Of a DNA stretch of 64,000 nt, positions 1-14,463 are shown in pieces; the stretch's first letter is position 1; the number at the start of each line of letters is the position of its first letter. The stretch is from Strongylocentrotus purpuratus (taxonomy: Eukaryota > Echinodermata > Echinoidea > Camarodonta > Strongylocentrotidae). The DNA is taken from assembly GCF_000002235.5 (NCBI RefSeq), contig NW_022145613.1, positions 16,988,883 through 17,052,882 of the forward strand, in the 5' to 3' direction. Below the pieces are notes generated by a model that did no database searches, was not told where the DNA came from, and was given only the letters and a program-made list of their open reading frames with translations. Both the position numbers and the translations under genes were made by a program.

Positions 1-1301
1 ATGGAAAACAAAATTTTAGGATTTAAAGAAGTTAAATAAGTAGTAAGTTTTATCAGATTGTTGTTTCGCAGCAAGCCGTAAAAATCTGATTTTCTAAGTA
101 ATTTTATAATTAATGAGTTTCCGAAGTAATCCAGATCTGGCTCGATTTGAATGCATAATAATGGATGTTAATTTTGAATTATAGTAGTATGGTCAAAATG
201 CGTTTTGTACAGCCTAAAAATATAATACGATCCACCATTTCTACGCGCTTCCAAAATGCTTTGGAAATCCAAAAACGAACAGGCTTACATTTAAATTATA
301 GGCCATCGGGTTAATCTTAGTTTGTGATATCACCAAGTCAATAACACAGGCCTCTTATAATTTGGAGTGGAAGGAGGAAGGTGCCTGTTTCTTGTCTCAA
401 ACGGATAAAATCAAATATTCCTTCAAAATACGGTGACTCTAAAGAGAGAGTGAAAATGAGATAAAGTGCTTATTTCAGCCATTACATTTGGAGGATATCG
501 ATGCAGACATAAATAATACAGAAAACATGTAATAACTATAGAAATACTAATGATGAAGAATAGTAAATTAGTAATTGCCAATTTCCATGTCAAACAATGT
601 TCTTTCTTAATCTACTTGTAAATAGGCGTCGTCGAGATGCTGAGGGGGAATAGTTAGTTTGTCCCCTGACTCGTTGTACATGTCTCCTATAACTTGCATA
701 AATAAATCAATGCACCAATCATTGACCATTATTGAGATTGAATTGAATATAAATAGCGTCAGTATCGTTCTTATTGTCCCATTACACTTACATAATTCCT
801 AAAATCGATTGAGATGATGACATTCAAATAATAAGTAATTGCTCTAATTTTCAAATATAAATACAAGATGGGATTATACATATAAGGCAGCTTCAAGGTA
901 GAGATTTCTAACGAGGGAATAATATTCCAATTTTCCGATTTTTGAATCGTCTGCACGATCTGTATCTTATCCTGATCGTGCAGGCGATCTCAAACACTGG
1001 GAGTTGTTATCACACAGTCACACCGCCAAATCGACTCCGAACGGACCGATGACATCGCCATTCACCGTAATGATTACAACAACAAAAAATATGTCGGCCT
1101 TCTTGGTACCACTGATACCCTTGTCACACCAACGAGACCGACACCAGACCGACATCAGAGCGATCGCACAATAACGTCACCCCTATGGCCAAGGATTAGT
1201 CTGTCTGTAATCGGTATATACTAGGGTCAATTTGGCGATGTGACTGTACTGACTAAGGTATCAGCCAATCCGCCAAAACGACTCCAAAACGACTCTTAAT
1301 A
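1..1301. other. Region downstream of the NRF-6-like gene, no gene seen
   Basis: AT-rich sequence beyond the last coding exon of the minus-strand gene. Short ORFs here lack any recognisable family signature or splice context. A clear polyadenylation hexamer on the minus strand was not found by eye, so the 3' UTR end is unplaced. Confidence 0.5.
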
Positions 1302-1705
1302 TAAAGGTAAAGACCAGTTATGGTCATGCGATTGCATTGTGAAAGAAACGTTGTGGAATCGATCAGAAAAGGTTGATCATCTAGCATATAAGTATTGGTG
1401 TGTACTGCAAGGTTCTGGAATCATCAAAATGATAAGAGATATGGCCCAGTCTTCGTTAAGTTACAAGCACTGTACACAGAAAGATGTATATGGGACTATA
1501 CGCACACGTGCGCGACACATGCGTTTATCTCTCACAGACCATGTAGATAAACTAATTTACCAAATATATCAATTAGTAGGCGGTTTCCCGGCAACATTTT
1601 TATCATCATGTATTAGTCAAACATATTCTTTCACATGATTGGTAATAAGAGCTTCCATTTCATTTTTTGAAATTGGGGCGTTTTCAATACTGGTCTTTAC
1701 CTTTA
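1302..1705. mobile_element. Short non-autonomous DNA transposon (MITE) with 17-bp terminal inverted repeats
   Basis: The left end TAAAGGTAAAGACCAGT (1302-1318) is repeated as its exact reverse complement at 1689-1705, giving a 404-bp element. It sits just downstream of the NRF-6-like coding region. A 99-codon ORF inside (1339-1638, plus) has no recognisable motif and is probably fortuitous. No target duplication is clear. Confidence 0.65.
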
Positions 1706-1822
1706 ACTGACCTATGACTTGCCAATTCAAGGATCAGACTGTCAGTCTGGTACCGTTCTTGTCAGGTTGACTGAAGCGTTATAGCAAAATACTTTCTTAA
1801 GATGTATTTTTCTTAGAGGTAT

Positions 1823-1927
1823 CTACATGATGAAGCCTTCCAAATTGGCCAGAGGTAACTCGAAACCCAGGGAGACGAGTAGCGAGACTAGATAGCTGAA
1901 CACGCAACCTGATGTGAAGTAGTACGC
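1823..1927 (-). CDS. NRF-6-like gene, exon 15 (stop codon)
   Basis: Acceptor CCAACTTAG/GCGTAC. Encodes AYYFTSGCVFSYLVSLLVSL then GFELPLANLEGF and TAG (1825-1823). The FELP-x-x-x-LE ending is typical of the family's last TM helix. Confidence 0.92.
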   Translation of the reverse strand, partial: AYYFTSGCVFSYLVSLLVSLGFELPLANLEGFIM

Positions 1928-4492
1928 CTAAGTTGGAGGGAAAAAACAGGAAACATTTTTGAGGGGTATTCTGATCATTGTTATTGCTAGATTTCCTAGA
2001 CCATTATTATTGCCACATCGTCAACATAGCAAACATTATTATGAACAACCACTACCACCTTTACCGTCACAATATGTATATGGGTAGTGAGCACTATTTT
2101 GTAATAAATGTAAAAATACATATTTTGTCTAGGGGCCGGCCCCCCCCCCCCTGGATCCGCCACTGCCACAACAACCACCCCTGCTACAATCACCACCACC
2201 GCCATCATCACCACAACTAGCGCTTCAATCACCATATTCATCACCACAATAATCACCAGCACCATCATCAACACCACCAGCACCACCAACATCATCATCA
2301 CCACCGGCACCACCAACATCATCATCTCGATTGGTCTAACTTACTATGTAGACTGCATTGAGGGAATAGGCGTGAGCCGTGTTGCCGACGAAGATATGCA
2401 TGATCAGCGGATGGAAGAGGTAGGCACCGTACGTTAATCTGCAGAGGGGTATCCAAGCCTTCCAAGATAGGAAATCATTAATCCATCCTGTCGGAATTAA
2501 TAAGAGGATCATCTAAATCAGATATCATTATCATTAAACTGCAAACCAGCCATTAATATCGCTAGCGTGACCTCAGTGAGGGGTGGGGGGGGGGGGGGTG
2601 GCTGACAATGCTACCATGACACTTTCGGGTGGAAGATTTGATGACGACAGAACAGAACAGACGGAACACTTAGTACATTGTAGAATGTGAATTCATTTTG
2701 AACATTGAACATTCTTTAGGACTGTATATTCTTCTTTTATTAATAATAAAATTGGTTAGAATCTTCAAATTGTGACAAAATGATACATCATTCTGAAGCT
2801 GAGAATCTCCTCTTTCAGAATCAGACCTCAACTATGGAATAAATTCCGGGTACTTTTTGGCGATTTGGTGGAGCCTGGTCACATTTTAGTTCCACCATCT
2901 TCAGATCTTGACCATAATTATTAATTCTCACCTCCGTAACCATAGTGACATGCAAAGATGACCCATGATAACGCGATAGCCCAAGCGAAGTGAGAGAACG
3001 CCATGTAGATAGCATTCTCAGCTGTACTAAGAGGACTACCATTAAACTCGCCGTACAGACCGTACACCACTGCCAAGCCCGTAGTTAAAGCACTCGCCCA
3101 TCCAACAACTACCGCAATCTGCATAAAATGATGTGAAATGTCATTTAGGAATTACATCTAAGAAGTAAGTTGTTAATCTTGGTAATAAATTATTGCCTGT
3201 GATATCTATTGCATGAAATTCGCATCTTGTAGACTCCAAACAATTCCATTTCATCTGTTTCATGAATAGATTCATCTATTTATTTATTTACCTATTTATT
3301 TATTTATTCATTCATTCATTTATTTATTTAGCTATCTATCTATTTATCAATATATTGATTATTTATTCATTTATTCATCTATATTTTGATAAATTTGAAA
3401 CGTGTTTTAACAAATGTTTCAAGGACCCCATTTTCAAAATCATTGGTTAATCCAGTAATTTTTGCAAAAGACGTTTAAAATTGTCTACAAATTCAGTCTG
3501 TTTGAGCATAACAGCGAGTTTATGAGTGGAAAAAGGAACAAGTCTCGTATTTTGGCCTAAGTGAGTTAGACCAAGGCCAGCAGCTTTGTTTCTCTTAGAA
3601 AGTTCTCTTTCATGTGTGAAAGATGGATCAAAATCTACCCCCCTCGGTATAGTCCTTCCAAATGAACAAAATCTGCCGTCCGTCCGTGAAAGAAAATGAA
3701 TGAAGATTTTGTTTTCTCTTGATAAAATCAAAAGTTCTTTCGAAGTACTTGGGCTCTTCTTTCTCTCGTGTATTGAATTAAACTAAAATGTCTCAGTAGA
3801 ATTCTGATCACTAATAAAATACGTAGTACGTTGGTGTATAATTCCCGTAGTACTCGGATTCATATGATAATCAATATGAAAAAGAAACTAACACATTCTT
3901 AAAGAAAGAGGTGCCCCGATGAAAAAAATCTTTCAATTCAATTAAATTTTATTTCCACAAATGCCGATAATACATGGATAAACCATATATGAAAATAAAA
4001 TAACAAAAGCAAATACGGAGAGGGTAGTAAAAAAAAAAAGAAGACTTGTCATGGACTACCCCTCTAACAAAGAAATATAAAAGAAAGAATAATCACAGAT
4101 GATATAGATTTAAAAATAACGAATGCTAATGGAAAATTACGATGTATTTCGATGCTATATTACCTTATTGATTCGAATTCTTTTCCCTCTCCATGAGTGA
4201 AATGCGTATCCTAGGACGATGCCCACCAAGTATGGTGTTATACGGCAATACGGTTTGTCGTAGACCGTGGAGATTATATCTTTTCCATTGTGATCACTCA
4301 TTCCAAAACCCCTTCAGGAAACGTAAGAAGAACGAAACGAGAAGAATAAAAACGAGGAAGTCCGATTACAGTTCAATAAACTTTGAAACCTGTTTGGGAT
4401 CAGAGGATTTTTGGCATGAGACCGGTGGGGCTTCACACTCCGGTACTCTCTGTGTCGTTAGCATGATTCATTTGAATATATAACTATTCTTT

Positions 4493-4532
<40 letters not shown>

Positions 4533-7500
4533 TTTTGTTGTTGTTGTTTTTGTTGCTCTGGTGATCTTCTCCTATCAAGCCCTTTGGGCTTTTTTCGGGA
4601 CACCCTTTTCTTTCATTTCTTTGTATTTATTTGTATTACTAGCTCATTATGTATGTATTACTCTGTTATCAAATACATTGATGTAAACGTGAAATAATGC
4701 ATGGCATACTGTTAACTTTAAAAAAAAATAGTTTAGATATTGGAAGAAAAAAATGAGAGCTATAATACTCTCTCAATCAATTAAAAAATCGCCGTGTTGA
4801 GAATCCACTTTTTAAGGTATGATCCCAAGAATGAGGGAATTAATGCATGGTGTAGCTGTACCCCATGCATGGGAGCTCCGATCACATTGCAAAGCAATAC
4901 ATGAATATTATAACATCTATTTCTACAGGAAAAAAATCTTCAGGGCGCAGAGAGTATATACAAAGCAAGGTGATAAAAGAATACTGTTTTTCTAAGCTTT
5001 GAGGAGCAAGACAAAACAAATCACTTTTGCTTGGTTCTTGACTCAAAGGCTTTGAACTTGCAGTTTTCAAAAGCAACGGGTTATTGAGTGAGGATCGACT
5101 TCACTATTTGATTTCAGATCACACTATAATTTTCTTAAAATATTACTCATTACATTGAGAGGAATACTGTTTTCCTATATATGCTTTGAGGAGCAAAACG
5201 AAAAGGGGAGCGTCGCAAGAGAAAATCGCTAAAATTGCACGTTTGCCTTTTCTTGACTCAAAGGCTTGGAATATTCAGTTTTCAAAAGCACCGGTTTATT
5301 GATTAGAGACTCAACTTTTTTTAATTTGATTTCAGATCAATAAATACATAATTTTTTCTTAAGATATTACTCTACAAATATTCCGAGGACTATGGAATTG
5401 TATTTCTTACATGAGAGCGACTTTGAAGTCGTTGACGACCATTAGTCCAATAGTTGTTGCGAAACTCGCTATACACAGACCCGCGATGATGATCATTCCA
5501 ACTACAGGTTTCCTGCAAAAACAGAAATATCAATTATCCTTAAAAATAAAATAACAATTTTTTAAAGTTAGTTTTATAGATTATGCATAAATATATTCAA
5601 ATCTTGTTGTTTCAACTACAGCTAACAGCTTTAAATTTGACGTTCTTTGTGATTTTCATAACTCAAGAATAAAAGATGGGCTGGTTGAGTTTGGGCCTTT
5701 GTTGAATAATTATGTATTGAAGCTAAGATACGTCACATTCTCAAAAAACATAAATCAAGACAAATCAATTTTCACATACTTAAACAATTAGAAAAATTTG
5801 TGAGGGTATGAATAATTTATTTCTTATTGATGTTAATCAATATCCATGCAAGTATCAAATCAATTCGATTAGATTGCAACTAAAAGTTGATATCATAGTC
5901 GTATGGAGTAATTTTCGATGATCTTTTTTAATAAACCATTTTTAGCAATCTACTTATCTATGGACCTCTCCGTTACGGGACCACTGCTGCTCTACCACTG
6001 CGCCACTACGCCTCACTATAGAGTAAGTATAGTGTATGTTTGCAATCGTTGGGGAGTGCGACCAATTTGGATCAATCGCAACTCTTTATATAACAGGCAT
6101 GGGTTTGGTGCCATGATACAACAGAACTACGAAGTTGTAAACCATCACGAGACTCCTAATAAATTGCGTTACTGGTGAATTAATGATATTATTACAATTT
6201 GTTATTTTCAGTTTTCTTTACTGATAACTACAACTACCAACTACCACCACCAACAACAGCCATGATACACGTACTAACCTGAACAATGATACGAGAAAGA
6301 TGGGACTGATGATGTAGAATTGCATGTCATTAGCCAAATACCACACCCAGTAAATACACTGTTGGTCAAATGAGAAACGTTTACACTTGTCAAAGGATGC
6401 AGTACAATAAAATTACAATCATTGTAGTATAAAATCAATCTAAGCCATTTGTAATAACGCGTATGATATTTCAAAGTGTGTCTTTATGCGTGGTACAATT
6501 TATGTAAAGTGGGTTTAATTCGATTAAAAGAAGATAATGTTAGTCACTGATGTTACGAGAAATTGAATACATTAGTAGTAAACAAAAATTGTCAGTTTTG
6601 TTTTCAGTAAAATACATCTTAAGCTAAGTTATCAGCTTCTATTTTAAACAATGTATTTTCTCTGTTTCTTTTAAAGCTTCAACAAACAACGATATTTGTG
6701 AGTATGACCTTTCTTATATATACTAGAAAATGGCGATGATCCTACTCCTACTGTAAGTAAATAATAATAATAATATGTACACTATCTCCTAAAAAATCAG
6801 ATAATTTTAATAATTATGCCATACGCTAAATATAACACGACTGCATAAACATCACATAAACATCCTAAATTTTTAGAGGTAATTTCCATCGCCCTATCCA
6901 TCACCTAGCTACTGATTGATGCGAACATTACAGATGTATTATGTAATCTGAACATGATTTAGAATTAGATGTAGTAATAAGGATAATAATAATAATAGTC
7001 CACTCCAAATTTTATTACACCGAAACGGAAATTCTTTTGTCCAATTGATCGTGAGCCCCGGCAGCCACTGAGCAGCGCCAGATCGACGTTGCTCTATCCC
7101 TTATTGTTGAACGCCAAACAAGGTAGCAACAACTCCCATCTTTTAACGTCTTTTGGTATGATGCGGCCGGAGTTCGAACCCACGACCTCCCGGTTGTGAG
7201 ACGGACGCTCTACTGACTGAGCCAACACTCCGATGTACAATAAAAGTATTGTACTGCATATCAGTTGATATCTCGAAAGTCTTTGCGATCTAGTAATTTA
7301 ATTTTCAGCCGAATTTCCCGCACTAATACACATCCATACAAACCGATAACGGTATATTTTTAAATTTCAACCGTAAAACGTTTTCTTCTTTTTACAACAA
7401 GATTTTTTCTTACCCCTTCTGGTACGCTTTTCGGATAGAAATTGTTGATGTAGAGTAGGTTGGTCCACCAGTATTTGTCACAGTTGAAGGTGTAGTGGGC

Positions 7501-7686
7501 GCTGTTTGCCCACAGGGGTCCCTCTCCCATGTACGGACGGAGGTAGAGGGCGAACAACATGGCGGCCCCAAGACCGGGTAGTAATCTATATATTATATAG
7601 GGCAGGAACAAATCACGCGAGCAATTATAGCACTTTAGAGCAGAGGCAGAGAGAGAGAATGACTGAGGAGGGAAGGGAGTGGGAAA

Positions 7687-7742
<56 letters not shown>

Positions 7743-9818
7743 GAGAAAGAATGAAAGGAGGAGAGAGAAATAAAGAAGGAAAGAGAGAGAGAGAGAGAAT
7801 GAGAGAGAAAAGGATATATAAAGAGAGAGGGGGAAGTGAGTATAGAGAGAAGACCAATAAATAAAACATCGCAAAATGGTATATGAAATTATGAATACGC
7901 CTAATATAAAAGTAAAATAACAGAATCTTCTAACAATAGGCATACATCTCAAGTTCTTCAGTGTAAATAATTAGCCGTCAATCTTAACCCCCCCCCCCCC
8001 AAAAAAAAAGGTACCAGGATATATTTGGAGATAAAGATTTTCCGTCGACATCGACGAAACCGACGATCGTCACCATCCACGACTTCGTATAATGATACTC
8101 ACCTCCAGTACCGATGGAAGTAGAACATTGCCCACGGTATTCGACCATCAGATCGTGACATACGACCCAGGGTGATGTACGTCAACAACAAGCCGCTGAT
8201 GAAAACAAAGAATATTCAAATATTGTTTAGTATTCTTTCAGTGCACTTCAATGTATACGACGTATAGTTAACACTTATTCGTCACCGATAATTCATCCAA
8301 TGCTGACAATAATGTATACTTATTGGTTTAGAAGTGAGTGACTGCAAACACATTTGAGATGATTAAGCCTTTCAGATAACAATTTTTTTCTTCTCATTCT
8401 TCTCTTCTGTCAATCCCATTTTCTCAAAAACTATTTTTACATCAATATTTCTGATGCATACGTCCTGCAGAAATTGTTTAGGCTAACGACCCTAAATGCT
8501 AGCATCTTGTTTTTTATTCTACCTTTCTTTGTCAAACATAAAGTCCTTCATTTTGTAGCTTATATTGTTTATGATTTGAGAAAAAAAGAATAAAAACTTT
8601 AGTTGAAAGAAAAGTAACTTTCCTCGCCAAGTAGTGCATCTTAATGCTTTCACACTATGACTGAAACAGCTAACAAAGGGAACAAATAAACATTATGCGC
8701 GACACATTTTCAATCAATCACAATCTTTTTCTATCCGGAAAAGAATGTTCTGACTGAAAATATCTGTAGTAAGAGTAAAACAAAAAAATGTTTAGAAGTT
8801 CGGGGTCTTACCTGAGAACAAAGAATGAATCGACAGATGGAAAAGCATTCAAGATTGCCTGCGCGGGAAATGACTTTAGAAAATCTAGTCCAAATATACC
8901 GTCCCCTATCGAAAAATGAAAATAATATAATTATGATAGTACAATACACTGGAAAACTGACATAGCTTTCAAACTTTTCGTTGTTTCACGTTCCCAGATT
9001 GTGTACAAGATTTGAGTCATAAGGATGAATATATCTTAAAGTTTCATGAATCAAGAACTTAGATTTATTTTTTCATGAACAAGAAAAGTTTTGGGTTTAA
9101 ACAAAAAAACATATCTTAAAGGTACTATGTCCCCTTTCCAGGCAAAAAAAAAATGAAAAGGTAAATTTCCAACTGCAATGGAAAGATAAATAATAATAAT
9201 AACAATATTTATAAAGCGCAACGAAAGGGCTTGATAATGTCTTTCTGTGGGAAAATACCGACCGTTAGTTGTCGAATCGAATTTAGGGATTGCAGTCCTT
9301 TTAATAAATAGTTTGATTTTCAGACCCATGTACCGAATGGTCGTACGTTTTGTGCTGCGCAAAGATTCAATCAGTTTAATTTTGGGCATTACAAGAAGTG
9401 TGCTATTGATTTAAATGGCCATGTACCCTTTACAGCTTATGCTATTAAGTTATTACCAACGAAAAAAAGTCAGTCAGTCACTCAATTTAGTGTCTGACAG
9501 TGAAGTCTAGAAAGTAAACGGGTTTCCTTGCATAATTTGAATAATAGGACACTGCTAACATTTAAATTTCACAGATAGGACATACGTGACATATTCCTAA
9601 TTCCTGCAAAGTTCTACAGAATTTGATGATGGCTGCAAAAGGGATAAGCTACCTTTAAGGGACACTTAGGGATACGGAAGAACAGGCAAAGCAAAGCCCA
9701 AATGGTTACGATATGAAAATGAGACTAAATAGCGCGATGTTAAGATAAATAAAAACAGGATATAGGGGGGAAAACATTTTGAAGGAGCGAAGGTATAATG
9801 ATATGTATATATATTTAT

Positions 9819-9872
<54 letters not shown>

Positions 9873-11476
9873 GTGGGGGGGGGGGGGTATCGAATACATT
9901 TAAACATGATATGTGAATTAACCAAATAATTTCATTAAATCTATTCACGATAATAAATGAAATTACCTTCTTGACAGCCCTACAATTGATAGTTTCAGAA
10001 AGAAAAGGTCACAGTTATAAGTTCTAGTTATTTTTTAAGATAGCGTTTTCCAGATAAGTTTCATGTTGAGCATTCATGAAAGAAAACTTACAAGTCGCTC
10101 CGAAGACTTGGTAAACGAGCATGAGGGTGTGACCTAAGATGACCCAGGTCATGCTTATAACCCGGATGCCATTCAAGCACAGCATGTTGCCACCTTTGGT
10201 ATCTGTCTTGAGGATCTGCTTCAGGTTACGGGTAAAGGAGAAGCAGAGGAGGAATCGCGCGCAACATCCCTCGCGATCTGAAATGTAAAAAGAGATGGGT
10301 GAGTTTGGGTAAAGGTAAAAATCATTTACGAGCCTTCTCATTTTTTTAAATTCCCATCTTAAAGCACCTCTGCACTAGTTTAGCATGGAGGGATTAGACC
10401 TCCCTGCAAGGTCACTGACAGGTGGTTTTCTCATAAATTAGGGTACCTCTTAGGCATTGTTGGCTGTATGAGGGCGCAAGTACGTAGTGCAGTGGGGCTT
10501 CAAATGTAAATGGTTTTCCATTTCTAGATTAATTCATATTGTCAATGGTTTCCCGCTTTAAGATTTCTAGATTAACTTCTATTGTTAATGGTTTCCCCTT
10601 TCAAGATTTCTAGGTTAAATTCTAATGTCATTATAAATTTGCAATTTGTTTACACCTTTTTCCTGAAGTGTATTTTACTTGGATCTGTGTTTGTTTCCTC
10701 TTTATGTAATTTGTACATGTTTTTAAAATATGCAAATTCAGGAACAATTCAACCGTAAAGGTTGCGAGCATTGAAGAAAATAAATCTTGAATCTTGGATC
10801 CTGTAAAAAGAAGAGGTTTGCGTTCTCGTTACGGGAAAAGCAGTTTTGAGAGCTTTCTCATCGATTTTTTAAACTTGTTAAAATGGAAGTGGAAGAATAT
10901 CATAGTTGCAATGTCAGATAAAATGGATTGCTCCTGTAATATGCCATCTTAATTATTACAAAAAGATCAAAACTTCGGGCGACGTTTTTATTCCGCATAA
11001 TGTGTGTAGGCCTATTCACATACCGATTACTATACCCTAACATGTGTGTGGAGTGCGCTTTTATTTTAGTTACCAACTTGCAAACATTACCGTTCACATA
11101 TATTTGTCATCAACATTTCCCATTTGTACTTCAAGACATCTTCTTTAACAATGCAATGACAAGACCAGTACTCATCTGTTACTATAGCTGAGTCATCACC
11201 AGATTATTTAGAGTTCGAATCCCATTCACCCCCCCCCCTCCCCCGTCATGTGTGACGTGATCATCAGTTTACTATATAAAATGAATCTTCCTCTATGTTG
11301 TTCGACAGGTACCATAAGTTTGTTGCAAAATGGGAAAATAAATTATATTCCACCATGTGGCAATCCATGAAAATATACTTTTTGTTCATTTTCGTTTTCT
11401 CTAAGTAAGGACAGGTTCTAAGTCTGTTTGTCTGTCTGCCATTCTCTTTCTCCCCCCCCCCTCTCTCCCTCTCTCT

Positions 11477-11524
<48 letters not shown>

Positions 11525-14422
11525 TCCCTCTCGCACACACCCACGCGTACACACAGACAAACATTATTTTCTCCCCTTGTTTGTTCACTCCCTACGTCAC
11601 TTGCTTGTGTCCCTTCCCTTACTTTCATAATCCACGCACAATATACTCCAAACAATACGAGTATATACCTTCCTTTTGTTGCTTCCCCGGTATTTTAGAC
11701 GCCCCGTAGCCGTTTTGTTTGCTGTCGTGACGCAGCAATAATAGGGCTTCGGAATCTTCGAGGGTATCTTCTTTCTTCTTCTTCTGTCTGTCTAGATGGA
11801 CCTCGAACAGAGCTCCAGTTATCATCAGCAAGGCAGTCACGCAACACAGGATCCTTCGTGTACGGATAAGAAATTAATAATTACCTTCTTATTTATAGAT
11901 AAGACCAATAAATATTGGATCAATCACTTGGAATAATTTCCAATTAGTAGGCCTATACCGTTACTCACTAGGGGATTTATTAAGGGGGTATCATGGCACC
12001 CCCCTCCCACTCAGTGTTATTTAGGGTACGCGTATGCATGTTCCCTTCCTTTGAAAGCACCCCAATTTAGTCCGGTGTTAGTACGGGCCGATTTTGTGTG
12101 TATTACGAGCCGGACTTTGTTGCCTGAAAAGTACCCCTTTACCGGAGATTTTGGAAACATGAATGCAGTCCCTCTGCCCCTTGTATTGTGAATATTCCTT
12201 TCCTTAACTTCTTCAAGGTTGATTTGCTGTTTGACTTGACGTCACGGATCACACCATACATCATCAAGAAGGAGTTCAAACTAGACTAGTCTTCATAAGT
12301 CAATATAAAATCTGTCATGATAAAAATAAACTCCATAATTAATATCATGACCCCCCCCCCCCCCTCCTTCGTCCCTGGTAAGTGAAATGATGCTTTTGAA
12401 TCATTATCTTATTATTCAAAATAAAAACAACAACAAAAGACCACTTGGTTTACCGACATGGAAATAATACAAACAGTTATGGATTTCCGGATAAAACTTT
12501 CGAATGGTGTGTGACCCCCTCCTCCCCCCTCCCTCAACCTCCGGCCCCCAACCCTGAGACGCACATACGTGAATATATCTGTATCATTATATTCAGTACT
12601 TACACCGTGCAGTAGAATCCAGCATCATATGGACGCGCTGGAAATGTCGCACATTGGACTTTTCTTACTTCCGGATTCAGAGTGTTCAATTCATCATACT
12701 CTAATCGATCTGCGTGACGAAAAAATAAGAAAAAATAAAACCTGTACTAAAGTTGGACAAATATGACCTGAAGAACGATAGCACAATCCTGCAGGGACAT
12801 TGTCAAAACACTAATGTACATCCCATTATAATGATATGACTGCAGGGCCCTCACGTAGAACAGTATAAATACTGATGACACAAGTTGGCGGAGAATATAT
12901 TTTTTATTGTAATTTTGATATTAAATATTTAAACATTGAAGTGTCAAACTGGTTTAGTGAAATTCTAGAAACATGGTGTCTTTTGAAAAGATTTTTAAAA
13001 AGATATCAAGATTTTTAAAAAAAGAAGAAGAGATGAATCAATACTGATGAGACCACCCTGCATGGGTGAATAAGACATGTTATTATTATTATTTATTATT
13101 ACTATTACATAAATCATGTTCATGAATAAGTTAGTGTATAATGTTTCCATGTTCCGGAAGGTAATGGGCGGGGTTATTGGAATCGCTTAAGGCTTGTTTT
13201 TCGAAAATCTATGCGATCATTTTTTTCTCTTTTCCAAACATTAACCCCCCAAAATGAATGCTGGTATGATTATCACGTAGAACTACTTCATATAAATTGG
13301 CTCAATAACTATACCCCCACCCGAATGATCCTTGATTCCTTTACACAATATCTTGTTTTTGTCCCTGAAATGGCAAATCAAACATAATGGCCCGAATTCA
13401 CAAAGCAAGGTTTGAGCTCAGACCAAGGTTTGAGCTCAAACCTCCTTTTGTTTCGCCAAACCTCCTTTTGTTATTTACAAACCAGGTTTGGCGAAACAAA
13501 AGGAGGTTTGAGCTCAAACCTTGGTCTGAGCTCAAACCTTGCTTTGTGAATTCGGGCCAATAGGATGCAAGGTGGTTAAGCTTTAAACCAACATGAAGAG
13601 ATAATCAATAGGTGTTATGACTTAGTTCTGTTACTACATTACAATTCCGCCTTGAATAGGAATACACAGATATAAGTAAGTTGAGTGTACATGCATGGTT
13701 GTAAGGCAACACATTTTATAAATTTCAATATACTTTCATTGAAATTCCACGAAATTATTACGAAAGCATATTCTATTAAATGATTGCAGCTGTGATTAAA
13801 GAACTCATAAAATTAATACATATCAACGTTTAAAAATCATGTTTTGTATGTATTAAGTTTTGTTTTGTGTTTTGTAGAAAGAACCCTTACACTTTAAGGT
13901 CTGCTATGAAACAAAACAAAGCCGTTATAATAATGTCTTTGGAGATATAAGAGATACCCAGTCGTCATTTTGATTCTGCATAATCTTTGTTCAAATTTAT
14001 AATTATCTGTTTGGTTTTAAGCGAGAAATAAAGCGAAACCAAACTATTTATTGACGGGGCTAATTTATGATAAAGACAAGAAAAAGAATGAAAAAACAAT
14101 GCACGAAATGTCGCATATAATTAACAAACAAAAAATGGGTAATCGCGCAGGGTAACTCATTTAAAGTCATAATACCACAATGGACCTAAACAAGATTACA
14201 ACTTACTAATGATTTCAGTCATAGAATTAGCAACATCCGTCTCTCCGCATTCACTGGGTAGACAGAGGCCCCATTTCATCAAGGGTGGTATGATCTACAT
14301 GTATACAGTATGTGGAATAATGAGAGAGAGGAAGAGACAGAGAGAGAGAGGGATATATAATGATAATGATGATAACAATAATGAGGGGAGAGAAACAAAT
14401 AGAGGAGAGAGAAAGGAAGAGA

Positions 14423-14463
<41 letters not shown>

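Noticed and set aside
3447..3731. 94-codon minus-strand ORF in intron 12 of the NRF-6-like gene
   Set aside because: Balanced composition and a weakly RT-tail-like end (FVDNFKRLLQKLL), but no convincing motif or splice sites that would join it in phase.
7150..7235. Possible tRNA gene on the minus strand
   Set aside because: A and B boxes are present but the acceptor stem does not pair and the 3' side continues into repeat sequence, so it is a SINE head.
7360..7952. Long Ser/Leu/Phe-rich and Arg/Glu-rich ORFs
   Set aside because: They are translations of a GA/CT microsatellite. Only the 7414-7585 part, in its own frame, is a real NRF-6-like exon.
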